A stretch of DNA of 64,000 nt from Acidihalobacter aeolianus (GTDB lineage Bacteria > Pseudomonadota > Gammaproteobacteria > DSM-5130 > Acidihalobacteraceae): contig NZ_CP017448.1 of NCBI RefSeq assembly GCF_001753165.1, forward strand, positions 886,462 to 950,461, in the 5' to 3' direction. This document shows positions 16,338-30,542 of this stretch, piece after piece; within the stretch, counting starts at the first letter, position 1; every line of letters starts with the position of its first letter. The position numbers and the translations under genes were made by a program. The notes below the pieces were generated by a model. The model was given only the letters and a program-made list of their open reading frames with translations, was not told where the DNA came from and did not search any database.

Positions 16338-17404
16338 AGCACGTACAGGTTCTGATTGTCGGGCTTGGCCCGGGCGGCGGTTCGGCTGCCCGGATCGCCG
16401 CGCAGGCTGGGTTGAGCGTGATGGCGGTCGAGCGTAATCGTGCCGTGGGCGAACCCGTGCAGTGCGCGGAGTTCGTGCCCATGCCGATGGGGGCGTATAC
16501 CCGCCCGCAGGGGGTGCTTTACCAGCGGATTGCCGGCATGAAGAGCGTGCTGCCTTCCGGACTGGAACATCATTCGGATTTCCCAGGCTACATGATCGAC
16601 CGCGCCAGATTCGACCAAGCGATCGCCGAAGCGGCCGCCGAGGCGGGTGCCGAGTTGCGCTGCCACACGCGTATCGTCGCCTTGCACGAGGACGCCAGGG
16701 TTGCGCGCGTAAGTCGCGAAGGGCAGGACGAGGAGATCAGCTACGACGTTCTGATCGCCGCCGACGGACCGCATTCCACCGTCGCGCGGCTGTTGGGCCT
16801 GCCCGCGCTGGAAACCGTGAACACACGACAATACACCGTGCCGCTGCGGCGGGAGTATTTCGATACGGATATCTGGCTGTCAGACGATTATCCGGGCGGT
16901 TATGCGTGGCTGTTCCCGAAGCAGGATCGGGCAAATCTGGGCCTGGGGGCGGATCGGGCATTCGAGGACGATCTCAAGACCCCCCTGGAAGCGCTGCGGC
17001 GGCAGTTGATCGATGAAGGACTGATCGGCGAGGAGATTTTCTATCGCACCGGGGGCGCGATTCCGGTTGGCGGTTTGCGCGACGGCCTGACTCACGGTCG
17101 TTGTCTTTTCGTTGGCGACGCAGCGGGATTGACGCATCCCATTACCGGAGGTGGCATATCGGCGGCGGTGGTTTCTGGTGAGAGGGCGGGCGAGGCGTCC
17201 GTAGCCTATCTCGCAGGCGCGGCCGATGCATTCGAGGATTACGAGGAGGATGTGCGTGATCAATTCGAGGCAACAATCTCGCGGGCGGTCGAGCGCCGGG
17301 AATTCCTCAATCGTCACTGGCGTACGCAGGCGGCTCGCCAGGACGAAACGATGCGACATGGCTGGATCGCTTTTCCAGAATATTTTTCACCTACAGGGAT
17401 TTGA
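16334..17404 (+). CDS. lipT: LipT-like FAD-dependent oxidoreductase (geranylgeranyl reductase family)
   Basis: 356 aa. The N-terminal FAD motif is VLIVGLGPGGGSAARIA (residues 6-22); GDAAGLTHPITGGGI near residue 257 is the second FAD-contact motif of the geranylgeranyl reductase family. In sHdr-linked lipoate assembly clusters a flavoprotein of this family, LipT, lies with lipS1, lipS2 and the ligase; its exact reaction is unproven, and a redox role in sulfur insertion is proposed. It overlaps the ligase gene by 4 bp (ATGA). Confidence 0.83.
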   Translation: MKHVQVLIVGLGPGGGSAARIAAQAGLSVMAVERNRAVGEPVQCAEFVPMPMGAYTRPQGVLYQRIAGMKSVLPSGLEHHSDFPGYMIDRARFDQAIAEAAAEAGAELRCHTRIVALHEDARVARVSREGQDEEISYDVLIAADGPHSTVARLLGLPALETVNTRQYTVPLRREYFDTDIWLSDDYPGGYAWLFPKQDRANLGLGADRAFEDDLKTPLEALRRQLIDEGLIGEEIFYRTGGAIPVGGLRDGLTHGRCLFVGDAAGLTHPITGGGISAAVVSGERAGEASVAYLAGAADAFEDYEEDVRDQFEATISRAVERREFLNRHWRTQAARQDETMRHGWIAFPEYFSPTGI

Positions 17405-17489
17405 AGCCGAAAGTCCTGAAGGTAGTTATAAAAGGGCGGCCAGGGCGGCTTCTCGAGCATGAATCGACAAACGGTTTGGAGGCTTTGAA

Positions 17490-18641
17490 ATGAGTGCGAG
17501 TGCGGAAAACTTGACGGTGCCGGTGAATTTCTATCGACCCGATTACCATGTGAAAACGCCCGAAATGCGATCGCCCGCGTACGTGCAGCTGTCCACCGCC
17601 GCGGCCATCACCCTGGGATTGGTGCCGGGCAGTATGCACCGGACGTCCTGCACCCACTGCCTGAACTTGCTGGTCACGTATCCGGAAGGCTGCAGGGCGA
17701 ATTGCAGCTATTGCGGACTGGCGCGCCACCGTGAGGAGTCGCGCGACTATGCGGACCGGAATTTCATCCGGGTAGACTGGCCGACGGTGAGCTACGACGA
17801 TGTGATCCAGCGCGTGCTGGGCAATGCGGACAAGGGGCAGTTCGAGCGGATGTGCATCTCGATGATCACGCACCCGAATTCGGACTACGACACCCTGGTG
17901 TTGCTGCGGAAGTGGATGCAGGCAGTGCCGCATATCCCGGTCTCCATCCTGTCCAATCCGACCACCATGAAATACGAAGATCTGGTCACCCTGCGTGACG
18001 AGGGTGCGGATATTTTCACCGTGGCACTCGATGCGGTGACCCCGGAAATTTTCGAGCGGACGCGCGGAAAATCGGTCGACAGCCCGCACCGCTGGGACAA
18101 GTACTGGCAGGCAATCGAATGGGCTGCGGAAATTTTCGGCCCGGAGAAATTCGGCGCCCACCTGATTGCCGGCATGGGCGAAACCGAGCAGGAAATGATG
18201 GCCGTGTGCCAGAAAATGCGCGACATGGGCGGACACAACCACATGTTCGCCTTCTTCCCCGAGCAGGGCTCGCTGATGGAGGACTGGCCGCCAGTGCCCA
18301 AGGATCAGTGGCGGCGGGTGCAGCTGGGACGCTTCATCATCGATTATGCCGGCGGCCGCATCGACGACATGCGCTTCAACGAGCAGGGGCAGATCATCGA
18401 TTTCGGCCTGGATGCGGATGAGCTTGAGGCATTGATCGCCTCCGGCAAGCCGTTCCAGACGTCCGGCTGCCCCGGCAAGTCCGACGAGGAAGTCTCGGCC
18501 TGCAACCGGCCTTACGGCGATTCCAGCCCGACGGACATCCGTTCCTTCCCGTTTGCCTTGAATGCCGAGGATGTGGGCTTCGTTCGCCGCCAGATGGGCG
18601 GCGAGGATGTCGGTACCATCGATCACGATCAGATCGATTGA
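17490..18641 (+). CDS. lipS2: radical SAM lipoyl synthase component (LipS type, second)
   Basis: 383 aa. The radical SAM motif is C-x3-C-x2-C in EGCRANCSYCGLA near residue 71, resembling biotin synthase, with conserved downstream MITHPNSD and LIAGMGETEQE. Further cysteines near the N-terminus (TSCTHCLN, residues 51-56) and C-terminus (SGCPGKSDEEVSACNRP) probably bind auxiliary clusters that donate sulfur. A GGAG site precedes the ATG. It closes the lip operon. LipS1/LipS2 numbering is provisional. Confidence 0.77.
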   Translation: MSASAENLTVPVNFYRPDYHVKTPEMRSPAYVQLSTAAAITLGLVPGSMHRTSCTHCLNLLVTYPEGCRANCSYCGLARHREESRDYADRNFIRVDWPTVSYDDVIQRVLGNADKGQFERMCISMITHPNSDYDTLVLLRKWMQAVPHIPVSILSNPTTMKYEDLVTLRDEGADIFTVALDAVTPEIFERTRGKSVDSPHRWDKYWQAIEWAAEIFGPEKFGAHLIAGMGETEQEMMAVCQKMRDMGGHNHMFAFFPEQGSLMEDWPPVPKDQWRRVQLGRFIIDYAGGRIDDMRFNEQGQIIDFGLDADELEALIASGKPFQTSGCPGKSDEEVSACNRPYGDSSPTDIRSFPFALNAEDVGFVRRQMGGEDVGTIDHDQID

Positions 18642-18686
18642 TATCCGCTTTGCCCCGGTTCGCCGACATGGCGGGCTGGGGCTGTA

Positions 18687-18709
18687 GGGCTCGGCTTTGC
18701 GCCGAGTCC
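18687..18709. terminator. stem-loop between convergent lipS2 and fdxA
   Basis: A 9-bp stem with one G-U pair (18687-18695 with 18701-18709) and a 5-nt loop sits in the 100-bp gap between convergent genes. No strong T-run, so it is only a candidate bidirectional terminator. Confidence 0.4.
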
Positions 18710-18741
18710 TATCTAATCGAAAATCTGACTAAGGGCTGCGC

Positions 18742-19065
18742 TCAGCGCTCCAGATACTGCTTCTTGCCGGGTTTGCCGTCCCACTCCTCTGCGTCAGCCG
18801 GCGCTTCCTTGCGCGTCGTCAACACCGGCCAGCTACGCGCCAGTTCCGCATTGATCTCCAGAAATTCCTCCTGTCCTTCAGGCAGATCGTCTTCCGGATA
18901 AATCGCTTCAGCAGGGCATTCGGGTTCGCACAGGGTGCAGTCGATGCATTCGTCCGGATCGATGACGAGGAAATTCGGACCCTCATGGAAACAGTCGACC
19001 GGACAGACTTCCACGCAGTCTGTGTATTTGCACTTGATGCAGTTTTCGGTGACTACGAAGGTCAT
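18742..19065 (-). CDS. fdxA: 7Fe ferredoxin FdxA
   Basis: 107 aa. The first motif, [17 protein letters not shown], has the spacing of a mixed [3Fe-4S]/[4Fe-4S] ferredoxin and the second is [12 protein letters not shown]; the C-terminal half is the alpha-helical extension typical of Azotobacter-type FdI/FdxA. Electron carrier in the cytoplasm; the partner is unknown. It is transcribed toward the lip operon from its own promoter in the 118-bp gap upstream of it. Confidence 0.93.
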   Translation of the reverse strand: MTFVVTENCIKCKYTDCVEVCPVDCFHEGPNFLVIDPDECIDCTLCEPECPAEAIYPEDDLPEGQEEFLEINAELARSWPVLTTRKEAPADAEEWDGKPGKKQYLER

Positions 19066-19183
19066 GATGGACTCCCCATTCTACTGTGTCGTTGAGTCAT
19101 ATAGGTCGGCTGACTTCCATCAGCAAAGTGCTATGATAATACCAAATAACACCATCCAGTCTTGCCCAGTGGAATAGCCAAAC

Positions 19184-21775
19184 TTACTTTGGCATGAGTG
19201 TCTTGAGTCGATACAACACATCCAATGCTTCCCTGGGACTCATCTCGTCAGGATTGATTTCAGCCACGGCCTCCGCCAACGCGGCATGCTCTGGGTTTTC
19301 GGGCGCGGGCGCTTCGGGCGGGAACAGGCTGTACTGCTGGCGTTCGCCGCCTGCGGCGGACTGTGCCTCAAGTTGCGCCAGACGCTGCTTGGCGCGACGA
19401 ATCACGGTCTGCGGTACGCCGGCGAGGCGGGCGACCTGCAGACCGTAGCTCTGGCTGGCCGGCCCACTGCGTACCTGATGCAGGAACACCACCTGGTCGC
19501 TGTGCTCCATCGCCTCGGTATGCGCGTTGGTCACGCCGGCGCATTCGTCCGGTAGCGTGGTGAGTTCGAAGTAATGCGTGGCGAACAGGCTGAACGAGCG
19601 ATTGTGTTCCGCCAGATGCTGAGCGCACGCCCAGGCCAGCGACAGGCCGTCGAAGGTGCTGGTGCCGCGTCCGATCTCGTCCATCAGCACGAGGCTTTGC
19701 GGGGTGGCGTTGTTGAGAATGTTGGCGGCCTCGGTCATTTCGACCATGAACGTGGAACGCCCCGAGGCGAGATCGTCGGCCGCGCCGATGCGGGTGAATA
19801 TCCGGTCGATGGGGCCGATGACCGCGCGCCGGGCTGGGACATAGCTGCCGATATGGGCGAGCAGCACGATGAGGGCGGTCTGGCGCATGTAAGTCGATTT
19901 GCCGCCCATGTTCGGGCCGGTGATCACCAGCATGCGGTTGGCGTCGTCGAGTTCGAGATCGTTGGGTACGAAGGGTTCGTCGAGGACCTGCTCGACGACC
20001 GGGTGCCTGCCGCCCTCGATGCGCAGCATCGGCGTGTCGCTGAGCTCCGGCGCGGCATAGTCCAGTTGCTGAGCCCGTTCCGCGAGGGCGCAGAGCACGT
20101 CCAGTTCGGCCAGACCGTCGGCCAGGGTGCGCAGCGAATCCAGCTCGGGGTTCAGGCGGTCGAAGAGCTCCTCGTACAGAGCCTTCTCGCGGGCGAGGGC
20201 GCGTTCCCGTGCGGATAGCACCTTGTCCTCGAAGCTCTTGAGTTCGGGCGTGATGTAGCGCTCAGCGCCCTTGAGGGTCTGGCGGCGGGTGTAGTCGATC
20301 GGCGCCTTGTCGCTCTGTCCCTTGGAGATTTCGATGTAGTAGCCGTGGACGCGGTTGTAGGCGACCTTGAGTGTGGCGATCCCGGTGCGCGCGCGTTCTC
20401 GGACTTCCAGGTCGATCAGAAACTGGTCGGCGTTCTCCGACAGGTCGCGCAGTTCGTCGAGTTCGGCGTCGAAGCCGGTGGCGATGACTCCGCCGTCGCG
20501 GATGGTGACCGGCGGTTCGTCGACCAGGGCCCGATGCAGCAGTCCGGCCGTCTCGGGGTGTTCGTGCAGCCGGGTGGCGATCTCACTCAGTAGTGGGGCA
20601 TCCAGCGGCGCTAGTGACGCACACAGCGCCGGCACGGCGTCCAGCGCGGCGCGCAGCGTGGTGAGGTCGCGGGGTCTGGCTGAGCGGAGGGCGACGCGGG
20701 CGAGAATGCGTTCGATATCGCCGATGCCGCGCAAGCGCTCGCGCAGGGCGTCGTAGGCGCCGGTGTCGATCAACGTGCCGATAGCCTGATAGCGGCCGCG
20801 AAGGATCGCCGTGTCGCGCAGCGGGCGATTGACCCAGCGACGCAGGCAACGGCCGCCCATCGGCGTAACGCTTTGATCCAGCACGCTGACCAGTGTGTGT
20901 TCGTCGCCGCCGGACAGGTTGCGTTCCAGTTCGAGGTTCTGCCGCGTGGCCGCGTCCAGGATGATCGCCTCGTCGCGACGTTCGACTACCAGGCCGGTGA
21001 TGTGCGGCAATGCCGTGCGCTGAGTGTCGCCGGCATACTGGAGCAGGGCGCCCGCGGCACCGACTGCGTCGGGCATGCCCGCGCAGCCGTAGCCGCTGAG
21101 ATCGCGGGTGCCGAACTGGCGCGTGAGCTGGGTGTGCGCGGTTTCCGGGTCGAAGTGCCAGGGCGGATAGCGGGTCAGGCCGCGGCGTTCCGGGCCGGGC
21201 AGGCCTTGTCCCTCGGGGACGAGCAGCTCGGCCGGGTGCAGGCGTTCGAGTTCGCTGAGCAGGGCTTCGTCGTCGTCCAGCAGCGAGACGCTGAAACGCC
21301 CGCTGCCGAGATCGAGCGTCGCCAGTCCGTAGCCCGTGCGGCCGCGCCTGACCGCTGCGACGAGATTGTCGGTGCGTGCATTGAGCAGGGCGTCATCGGT
21401 CACCGTGCCTGGCGTCACGATGCGCACGACCTCGCGATCGACCGGTCCCTTGCTGGTGGCTGGATCGCCGATCTGTTCGCAGATGGCGACCGACTCCCCG
21501 AGCCGGACCAGGCGGGCGAGATATTGCTCCGCCGCGTGCACCGGAACGCCCGCCATCGGTATCGGCTCGCCGGCCGACTGGCCGCGCGTGGTCAGGGTGA
21601 GGTTGAGCAGTTTCGCCGCGCGGCGCGCATCGTCGTAGAAGAGTTCGTAGAAGTCGCCCATGCGGTAGAACAGCAGCCGGTCGGGCTGTTCCGACTTGAT
21701 GCGCAGGTACTGCTGCATCATCGGCGTATGCGCTGCCGTCGCTGATCCGTTCGCCGCGTCCTGTGAGCGTGCCAT
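19184..21775 (-). CDS. mutS: DNA mismatch repair protein MutS
   Basis: 863 aa, normal for MutS. The mismatch-reading motif [11 protein letters not shown] is at about 37-47, where the Phe stacks on mispaired bases; the ATPase has the Walker [10 protein letters not shown] and [12 protein letters not shown] in the C-terminal third. Length and all domains look intact, so mismatch repair is expected to work. GC content and codon use are those of the housekeeping genes. Confidence 0.97.
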   Translation of the reverse strand: MARSQDAANGSATAAHTPMMQQYLRIKSEQPDRLLFYRMGDFYELFYDDARRAAKLLNLTLTTRGQSAGEPIPMAGVPVHAAEQYLARLVRLGESVAICEQIGDPATSKGPVDREVVRIVTPGTVTDDALLNARTDNLVAAVRRGRTGYGLATLDLGSGRFSVSLLDDDEALLSELERLHPAELLVPEGQGLPGPERRGLTRYPPWHFDPETAHTQLTRQFGTRDLSGYGCAGMPDAVGAAGALLQYAGDTQRTALPHITGLVVERRDEAIILDAATRQNLELERNLSGGDEHTLVSVLDQSVTPMGGRCLRRWVNRPLRDTAILRGRYQAIGTLIDTGAYDALRERLRGIGDIERILARVALRSARPRDLTTLRAALDAVPALCASLAPLDAPLLSEIATRLHEHPETAGLLHRALVDEPPVTIRDGGVIATGFDAELDELRDLSENADQFLIDLEVRERARTGIATLKVAYNRVHGYYIEISKGQSDKAPIDYTRRQTLKGAERYITPELKSFEDKVLSARERALAREKALYEELFDRLNPELDSLRTLADGLAELDVLCALAERAQQLDYAAPELSDTPMLRIEGGRHPVVEQVLDEPFVPNDLELDDANRMLVITGPNMGGKSTYMRQTALIVLLAHIGSYVPARRAVIGPIDRIFTRIGAADDLASGRSTFMVEMTEAANILNNATPQSLVLMDEIGRGTSTFDGLSLAWACAQHLAEHNRSFSLFATHYFELTTLPDECAGVTNAHTEAMEHSDQVVFLHQVRSGPASQSYGLQVARLAGVPQTVIRRAKQRLAQLEAQSAAGGERQQYSLFPPEAPAPENPEHAALAEAVAEINPDEMSPREALDVLYRLKTLMPK

Positions 21776-21864
21776 GTCTTCCTGCCGAGCCTGCGTGCCC
21801 GTCGTCGATGGATGGAGCGCGCCATGGTAGCGGCTCGTCGCGGTTGCGGGTAGACGTGGAGCGT

Positions 21865-22611
21865 TCAGCCGGCCGGTGCGGGCAGGACATCGTCGACCAG
21901 GAAGGTGCTGCGTTCGAATTGGTAGCCCTCGACGTCGTGGGCGGCAACGAAGACCACGCGTTCTGCGGTCGCGGTGCAGTGCCAGGTACGCAGATCGCGC
22001 GGTGGCCCAGTGAAAAAGCGTGGTTCGAAGATCACCAGATTGCGCCCCCGCCGCACGTCGCGGGCGGAAACGTAGCGCGCTGCTTCGACGCCATCATGGC
22101 GCATGGCTTCGCCCAGGCTCTGTGGCACTGCATAGTCCGTCGGCGACGAGATCGTCGCCTCGAAGGCCGCGAACGGAGGTCGGTCCAGGCAGGCGGCGCG
22201 TTGTGCGCGTACGCCGACACGGAAGCTGCTGAAATCCATGCCGATGCCTTCCGTCGGCGCTGCCGTCATGCCGGCGATGAAAACGAAACGATAGAAGGCG
22301 GTTTCAGCCATGGCGGTTGCAATCTGTAGGCTGGCGTAGAAAAGCCCGCCCTGTTCACGGCTGCCGAAGCGCGAGCCGTGATGCAGCGGCGGATAGCGAA
22401 ACGGGCTCTGCAGGAGATAGGGCAGATGGGCGGCCGATGACGGCAGCGGGGGCTTGCTGGTTTCGAGCAGTTCTTCGAGCAGGGCTTGTTCGTCCAGCGA
22501 GTCGACGAGATCGAGCGTGGCGGCGCGGGTCTGGGTTTCGACCAGTCGATAGACGGACACTTGCAATGCGCAGAGGTGTTCCGCGCCGCGGCACTCGCGC
22601 CACAGATCCAT
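21865..22611 (-). CDS. RES-domain toxin
   Basis: 248 aa from the ATG at 22611, two bases after the antitoxin stop. The RES family takes its name from conserved Arg, Glu and Ser residues: here VYRLVE near the start, [14 protein letters not shown] and the downstream AETAFYRF. Characterised RES toxins degrade NAD+ and are held by Xre-type antitoxins. The gene directly upstream is such an antitoxin, forming a two-gene type II operon. A longer frame upstream overlaps the antitoxin and is not coding. Confidence 0.87.
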   Translation of the reverse strand: MDLWRECRGAEHLCALQVSVYRLVETQTRAATLDLVDSLDEQALLEELLETSKPPLPSSAAHLPYLLQSPFRYPPLHHGSRFGSREQGGLFYASLQIATAMAETAFYRFVFIAGMTAAPTEGIGMDFSSFRVGVRAQRAACLDRPPFAAFEATISSPTDYAVPQSLGEAMRHDGVEAARYVSARDVRRGRNLVIFEPRFFTGPPRDLRTWHCTATAERVVFVAAHDVEGYQFERSTFLVDDVLPAPAG

Positions 22612-22613
22612 TC

Positions 22614-22982
22614 TCAGGTTTTGCCCCGCATCGCGTCCAGATAGGCCAGCACGGCGGTCAGCCCCTCGACGCGCGCCAGCATTTCGCGCGGTATCGCGTG
22701 CAGATGGAGGTTCTCGGTATTGAGCCAGTGCTGCATGTGTGCGCGTTGCCCGCCCATCAGCGCGAACAGGTCGCGGTAGACGCGGATCAGCAACAGCGAC
22801 AGCTCGCCGCTCTTGCTCGCGGGATCCAGACCGCCGTTGCGCCGATGTCGCTGCAGCGTGGAACGGTCGCAACCGAGGATCTGCGCGAGTTCGCCGACCT
22901 TGAGCCCCAGGCAGGAGGCAGCATTGAACACCGCCTTGGTCAGCACGGCCTTTTCACCGAGATGATGCTGCTGTTGGTTCAT
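22614..22982 (-). CDS. Xre/MbcA-type antitoxin of the RES pair (DUF2384)
   Basis: 122 aa from the ATG at 22982. The N-terminal half contains a helix-turn-helix (LGLKVGELAQILGCDRSTLQRHRR, residues about 25-48) and the C-terminal half the MbcA/ParS toxin-binding domain (RVYRDLFALMGG; MQHWLNTENLHLHAIPREML). It should neutralise the RES protein and repress its own promoter, which would lie in the 85-bp AT-richer gap upstream. Confidence 0.87.
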   Translation of the reverse strand: MNQQQHHLGEKAVLTKAVFNAASCLGLKVGELAQILGCDRSTLQRHRRNGGLDPASKSGELSLLLIRVYRDLFALMGGQRAHMQHWLNTENLHLHAIPREMLARVEGLTAVLAYLDAMRGKT

Positions 22983-23068
22983 CGCGGGATTCCTGGCGTC
23001 GGGTTTATGTAGCAATTGCCTCGACTTCTGTTTAATTGTAGCAAATGCCTCTTCCCGATGCCCCGTCT

Positions 23069-23911
23069 TCAGCTCAGTAGGTGCTTGGCTGCGATGCGCA
23101 CGGCGGGTTCTGCAAGGCGTCTTGCCGGTTCGGGCAGCATCAGCGGTTTGAGTCCCATGTGTACCGCCATCCGGTAGGGGTAGTGGCGACGTGCAAGCTG
23201 TCTGGCCTCGCGATTGAAGTCGCGGTAAGCCCGCGCGTTGAAGCTCTTGCCGGGATGCCGTGCCAGAAAGGCATGCTTGAAGGCGTAGTAGGCATCCTCG
23301 CTGCCGATTTCGCGCACGCGTCCCAGCAGGGTTCTGAGTACCGCGCGACGCGGCGTCGCTTCCTGTGCGCGGTAGCGCAGGAAGGCGGCATGGAAATGCT
23401 GGTAGTGATAGGCCTCGTCGGTGCGGATGCGCTGAGCCAGATCGCGCAGTACCGGTTCGGGCGCGGCGCGGTGCAGCATGGCGTAGAGCGAGGAGGTGCC
23501 CGTTTCGACGATGCAGCGTGAGGCCATTTCCAGCCCGCGCGTGGGGCCGAGTAGCTCGGTTTTGCAGAACTTCTCGTAATCCGCGTAAAAGCCGCGGTAG
23601 GCCGATTCCCAGTCGAATTCCGGCCATACCTCGCCAACGTAGCGGCGCAGCGCGTGCCCGTGCTGCATTTCCTCGGGCGACCAGTGTTCCAGCAGCCAGC
23701 GTTGCAGGGCCACGTCGCCTGCGAAATATTCGACCAGATTGCGGGTGTACAGCTCGGCCGTGATTTCCACGAAAGAGGCCGATACCAGTAGGTGAAAATA
23801 GAAATCCCGGTCGGCGATGCGTTCGCGGCCGATTTCGCCGAAGGGGATGTCGTCGATTTGCCAGCGCAGTGCCGGCTGTGCTTCAGACGGTTCATTCAAG
23901 TGACGTTGCAT
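23069..23911 (-). CDS. ferritin-like di-iron protein
   Basis: 280 aa from the ATG at 23911 with GGAGG before it. Di-iron motifs of the ferritin-like/acyl-ACP-desaturase superfamily are visible: E in VEITAELYTRN, EEMQHGH (ExxH) near 80, E in VETGTSSLY near 135 and DEAYHYQH (DExxH) near 165. The four-helix di-iron core should oxidise an organic substrate or handle oxygen. It is not ferritin itself by length. Function and substrate unknown. Confidence 0.7.
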   Translation of the reverse strand: MQRHLNEPSEAQPALRWQIDDIPFGEIGRERIADRDFYFHLLVSASFVEITAELYTRNLVEYFAGDVALQRWLLEHWSPEEMQHGHALRRYVGEVWPEFDWESAYRGFYADYEKFCKTELLGPTRGLEMASRCIVETGTSSLYAMLHRAAPEPVLRDLAQRIRTDEAYHYQHFHAAFLRYRAQEATPRRAVLRTLLGRVREIGSEDAYYAFKHAFLARHPGKSFNARAYRDFNREARQLARRHYPYRMAVHMGLKPLMLPEPARRLAEPAVRIAAKHLLS

Positions 23912-24011
23912 CGCAATGCCTCCGCAATGCCCACATCGAGGGGTTAACGCTTGCAGTATATTCCACAAGGTATGACCGCGACTTTCGCGGGGGGTTCGTG
24001 AGGAGGTGCGC

Positions 24012-24497
24012 ATGTGCGGTGAACGGGATCTGGCCCTGCGCGTGGGCCATGCGCTTGCCGAACGCGGCATGCGGGTGGTGACCGCGGAATCCTGCACCGG
24101 CGGCTGGGTGGCCAAGCGGATTACCGACGTGGCCGGCAGTTCGAGCTGGTTCGACGTCGGCTACGTGACCTACAGCGACGCCGCCAAACAGCGCCTGCTG
24201 GGCGTGCCCGAGGAGGTGTTCGAGCGTCACGGCGCGGTGAGCGCCGCCTGTGTGCACGCGATGGCCGCCGGGGCGCTCGAACGGGGCGGCGGTGACGTCG
24301 CGGTAGCGGTCAGCGGCATCGCCGGCCCCGGCGGCGGTTCTCCGGACAAGCCGGTGGGCACGGTCTGGTTCGGCTTTGCGCGGCGGGGCGGCGAGGTGGA
24401 AACCGAGCTTTGCCATTTCGAGGGCGACCGCGATGCGGTGCGTCGGGCCGCGGTCGACTTCGCCCTCGGCGGGGTGCTGGCGCGTGTCGCGCGATGA
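24012..24497 (+). CDS. pncC: nicotinamide-nucleotide amidase PncC (CinA C-terminal domain)
   Basis: 161 aa from the ATG at 24012, with AGGAGG 5 bp before it. It is the stand-alone CinA C-terminal domain: TAESCTGGWVAKRITDVAGSS with the catalytic Ser, and VAVSGIAGPGGGSPDKPVGTVWF. The enzyme deamidates nicotinamide mononucleotide in NAD recycling. It precedes thpR and recA on the plus strand, the common order in gammaproteobacteria, and overlaps thpR by 14 bp. Confidence 0.94.
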   Translation: MCGERDLALRVGHALAERGMRVVTAESCTGGWVAKRITDVAGSSSWFDVGYVTYSDAAKQRLLGVPEEVFERHGAVSAACVHAMAAGALERGGGDVAVAVSGIAGPGGGSPDKPVGTVWFGFARRGGEVETELCHFEGDRDAVRRAAVDFALGGVLARVAR

Positions 24498-25044
24498 TTC
24501 GCAGCGGGTGTTCTTCGCCCTGCTGCCCGATGACCGCGTCCGCGAGGCGCTCGCGGCGGTGGTCGCACGCTTGCCGCCAGGTGCGGGACGCAAGGTGCCG
24601 CCCGCCAACAGGCATCTGACCTTGGCATTCATCGGCGATGCCGATGCCGGGCGGCTGGCCTGCCTGCACGAACGCGTGTCGGCGACGTCCATGCCGGCGC
24701 TGACGCTGTACCTGGACCGGCTCGGCGGCTTCGAGGGCAGCCGCGTGTGGTGGTGCGGTCCGCAGGCGGTCGACGAGCCGCTGCTGAGCTGGGTGCGGCA
24801 GCTCGAAACGGCGCTCGAACCCTGCGGCTACCGGTCCCGCCAGGCCTTTCGCGCACACGTCACCCTGATCCGCGGGGCACGCGGACAGCCGCCCGCCGAG
24901 ACCATCGATCCGATTCGTTGGGAGGCGCATTCGTATGCGCTCATGGCGTCGCGCCCGACGCCCGCAGGCGTACGCTACGAAGTCCTTGCCCGCTATCCGG
25001 AAGATGCCGGCATGCCTTTGTCGGCGGGGGCATCTGTGGGATAA
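24484..25044 (+). CDS. thpR: RNA 2',3'-cyclic phosphodiesterase ThpR
   Basis: 186 aa from GTG at 24484, in frame with RVFFALLPDD. The two HxT motifs that define the 2H phosphoesterase family are HLTLAF near 41 and HVTLIR near 128. The enzyme opens 2',3'-cyclic phosphates of RNA. It overlaps pncC by 14 bp and lies just ahead of recA. Confidence 0.92.
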   Translation: MSRDDSQRVFFALLPDDRVREALAAVVARLPPGAGRKVPPANRHLTLAFIGDADAGRLACLHERVSATSMPALTLYLDRLGGFEGSRVWWCGPQAVDEPLLSWVRQLETALEPCGYRSRQAFRAHVTLIRGARGQPPAETIDPIRWEAHSYALMASRPTPAGVRYEVLARYPEDAGMPLSAGASVG

Positions 25045-25095
25045 TCGCGGCCTTTCGGATATTGGCCGGCGGCGCCGGCGGGGAGAGGGGTCAAC

Positions 25096-26136
<1,041 letters not shown>

Positions 26137-26607
26137 GGCGTCGGCGCGCGCGGTTGCGCTGGACCTGCTCGCGCGGCGCGATCACGGCCGCGCGGAGCTG
26201 AGCCGGAAGCTCGTACAGCGCGGATACGCCGACGAGGAAATCGCGCCGCTGCTGGACGCGCTGGAGGAGAAGGGCTGGCTCAGCGAAGCGCGCTACGTGG
26301 AGGCCTACGTGCGCGGGCGCAGCGAACGCGGCTACGGCCCGCTGCGCATTCTGGCCGAACTGCGTCAGCGCGGCGTCTCCGACGGCGACGCGCGCGCGGA
26401 ACTGGATGGCTGGAAGGGGCGGTGGCGCGAGCTGGCGCGGCGGTATTACCAGCGACATTTCAGCGGACCTCCGGCGGACTACCGCGAACGCGCGCGGCGC
26501 TGGCGGCATATGCAACAACGCGGATTCGACGCGGATACCCTGGCGACCGTTCTCGACCACGAGGGCGACGGGGATGACGACTAGACCTCAATCATCAATG
26601 GACCGAC

Positions 26608-29244
<2,637 letters not shown>

Positions 29245-29294
29245 TCATTTCTTCCTAATGCGCCGGCAGCGGCCGGTGCCCTTGCGGAAACGAT

Positions 29295-30542
29295 ATGGCA
29301 CTCATTGTTCAGAAATACGGCGGCACCTCGGTGGGCTCGGTGGAGCGCATCGCGGCGGTGGCCGACAAGGTCAAGCAATTTGCGGAACAGGGGCATCAGC
29401 TCGTGGTCGTGGTGTCCGCCATGTCCGGCGAGACCAACCGTCTCATCGAACTGGCCAAGGGGATCGACCCCAAGGCGCGCGGGCGCGAGCTCGATGTGCT
29501 GCTCGCCACCGGCGAACAGGTCACCATTGCGCTGCTGAGCATGGCGCTCGAACAGCGCGGTTGTGCCGCACGCTCCTACACCGGCGCGCAGGTGCGCATT
29601 TTGACCGACAGCGCCTATAACAAGGCACGCATCATCGACATCGACCGCGAGCGCGTGCGCGACGATCTGGATGCGGGACGTGTCGTCGTCGTTGCCGGTT
29701 TCCAGGGTATCGACGGGGACGGTCACATCACCACCCTCGGCCGCGGCGGTTCGGACACCACGGCCGTCGCGCTGGCGGCCGCGCTCAAGGCCGACGAGTG
29801 CCAGATCTATACCGATGTCGACGGCGTCTACACCACCGACCCGCGTGTGGTCGCCGACGCGCGCCGGCTGGATCGCATCACCTTCGAAGAAATGCTCGAA
29901 ATGGCGAGCCTGGGCTCCAAGGTGCTGCAGATCCGCTCCGTCGAGTTTGCCGGCAAGTACAACGTGCCGCTGCGCGTGCTATCCAGTTTTAAGGAAGGCC
30001 CCGGCACACTGATCACCTTCGAGGAAAATCCCATGGAAGACGCCCTGATCTCCGGCATTGCGTTCAGCCGCGACGAGGCCCAGCTCACGATCACCGGGGT
30101 ACCCGACGAACCGGGTATTGCCTACCGCATTCTCGGTGCAGTGGCCGACCTGAACATCGAGGTCGACATGATCGTGCAGAACGTCAGTGCCGAAGGAATG
30201 ACCGATTTTACTTTCACTGTCCACCGCAACGACTATGATCGTGCCATGGAGTGTTTGCAGGAGGTCGTCAAGGGCCTGGGCGCGCGCGAACTGGTCGGCA
30301 ACACGCGCATCGCCAAGATTTCCCTGGTCGGCGTCGGTATGCGCTCTCATGCGGGCATCGCCAGCAAGATGTTCGGCGTGCTGGGCCAGGAGGGTATCAA
30401 CATCCTGATGATCTCCACCTCGGAGATCAAGGTCTCGGTCGTCGTTCAGGAGAAGTACCTTGAGCTGGCCGTCCGCGCGCTACACGACGCGTTCAACCTG
30501 GCAGGGCATCCTGAGGAACGTACCGACCTCCCGAATGCCTAA
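29295..30542 (+). CDS. lysC: aspartate kinase
   Basis: 415 aa. The kinase begins with [13 protein letters not shown], continues through [17 protein letters not shown] and [16 protein letters not shown], and carries two C-terminal ACT domains ([37 protein letters not shown]). It phosphorylates aspartate, opening lysine, threonine and methionine synthesis. The ACT domains imply feedback control. Internal start for a separate beta subunit is possible near 30032. Confidence 0.97.
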   Translation: MALIVQKYGGTSVGSVERIAAVADKVKQFAEQGHQLVVVVSAMSGETNRLIELAKGIDPKARGRELDVLLATGEQVTIALLSMALEQRGCAARSYTGAQVRILTDSAYNKARIIDIDRERVRDDLDAGRVVVVAGFQGIDGDGHITTLGRGGSDTTAVALAAALKADECQIYTDVDGVYTTDPRVVADARRLDRITFEEMLEMASLGSKVLQIRSVEFAGKYNVPLRVLSSFKEGPGTLITFEENPMEDALISGIAFSRDEAQLTITGVPDEPGIAYRILGAVADLNIEVDMIVQNVSAEGMTDFTFTVHRNDYDRAMECLQEVVKGLGARELVGNTRIAKISLVGVGMRSHAGIASKMFGVLGQEGINILMISTSEIKVSVVVQEKYLELAVRALHDAFNLAGHPEERTDLPNA

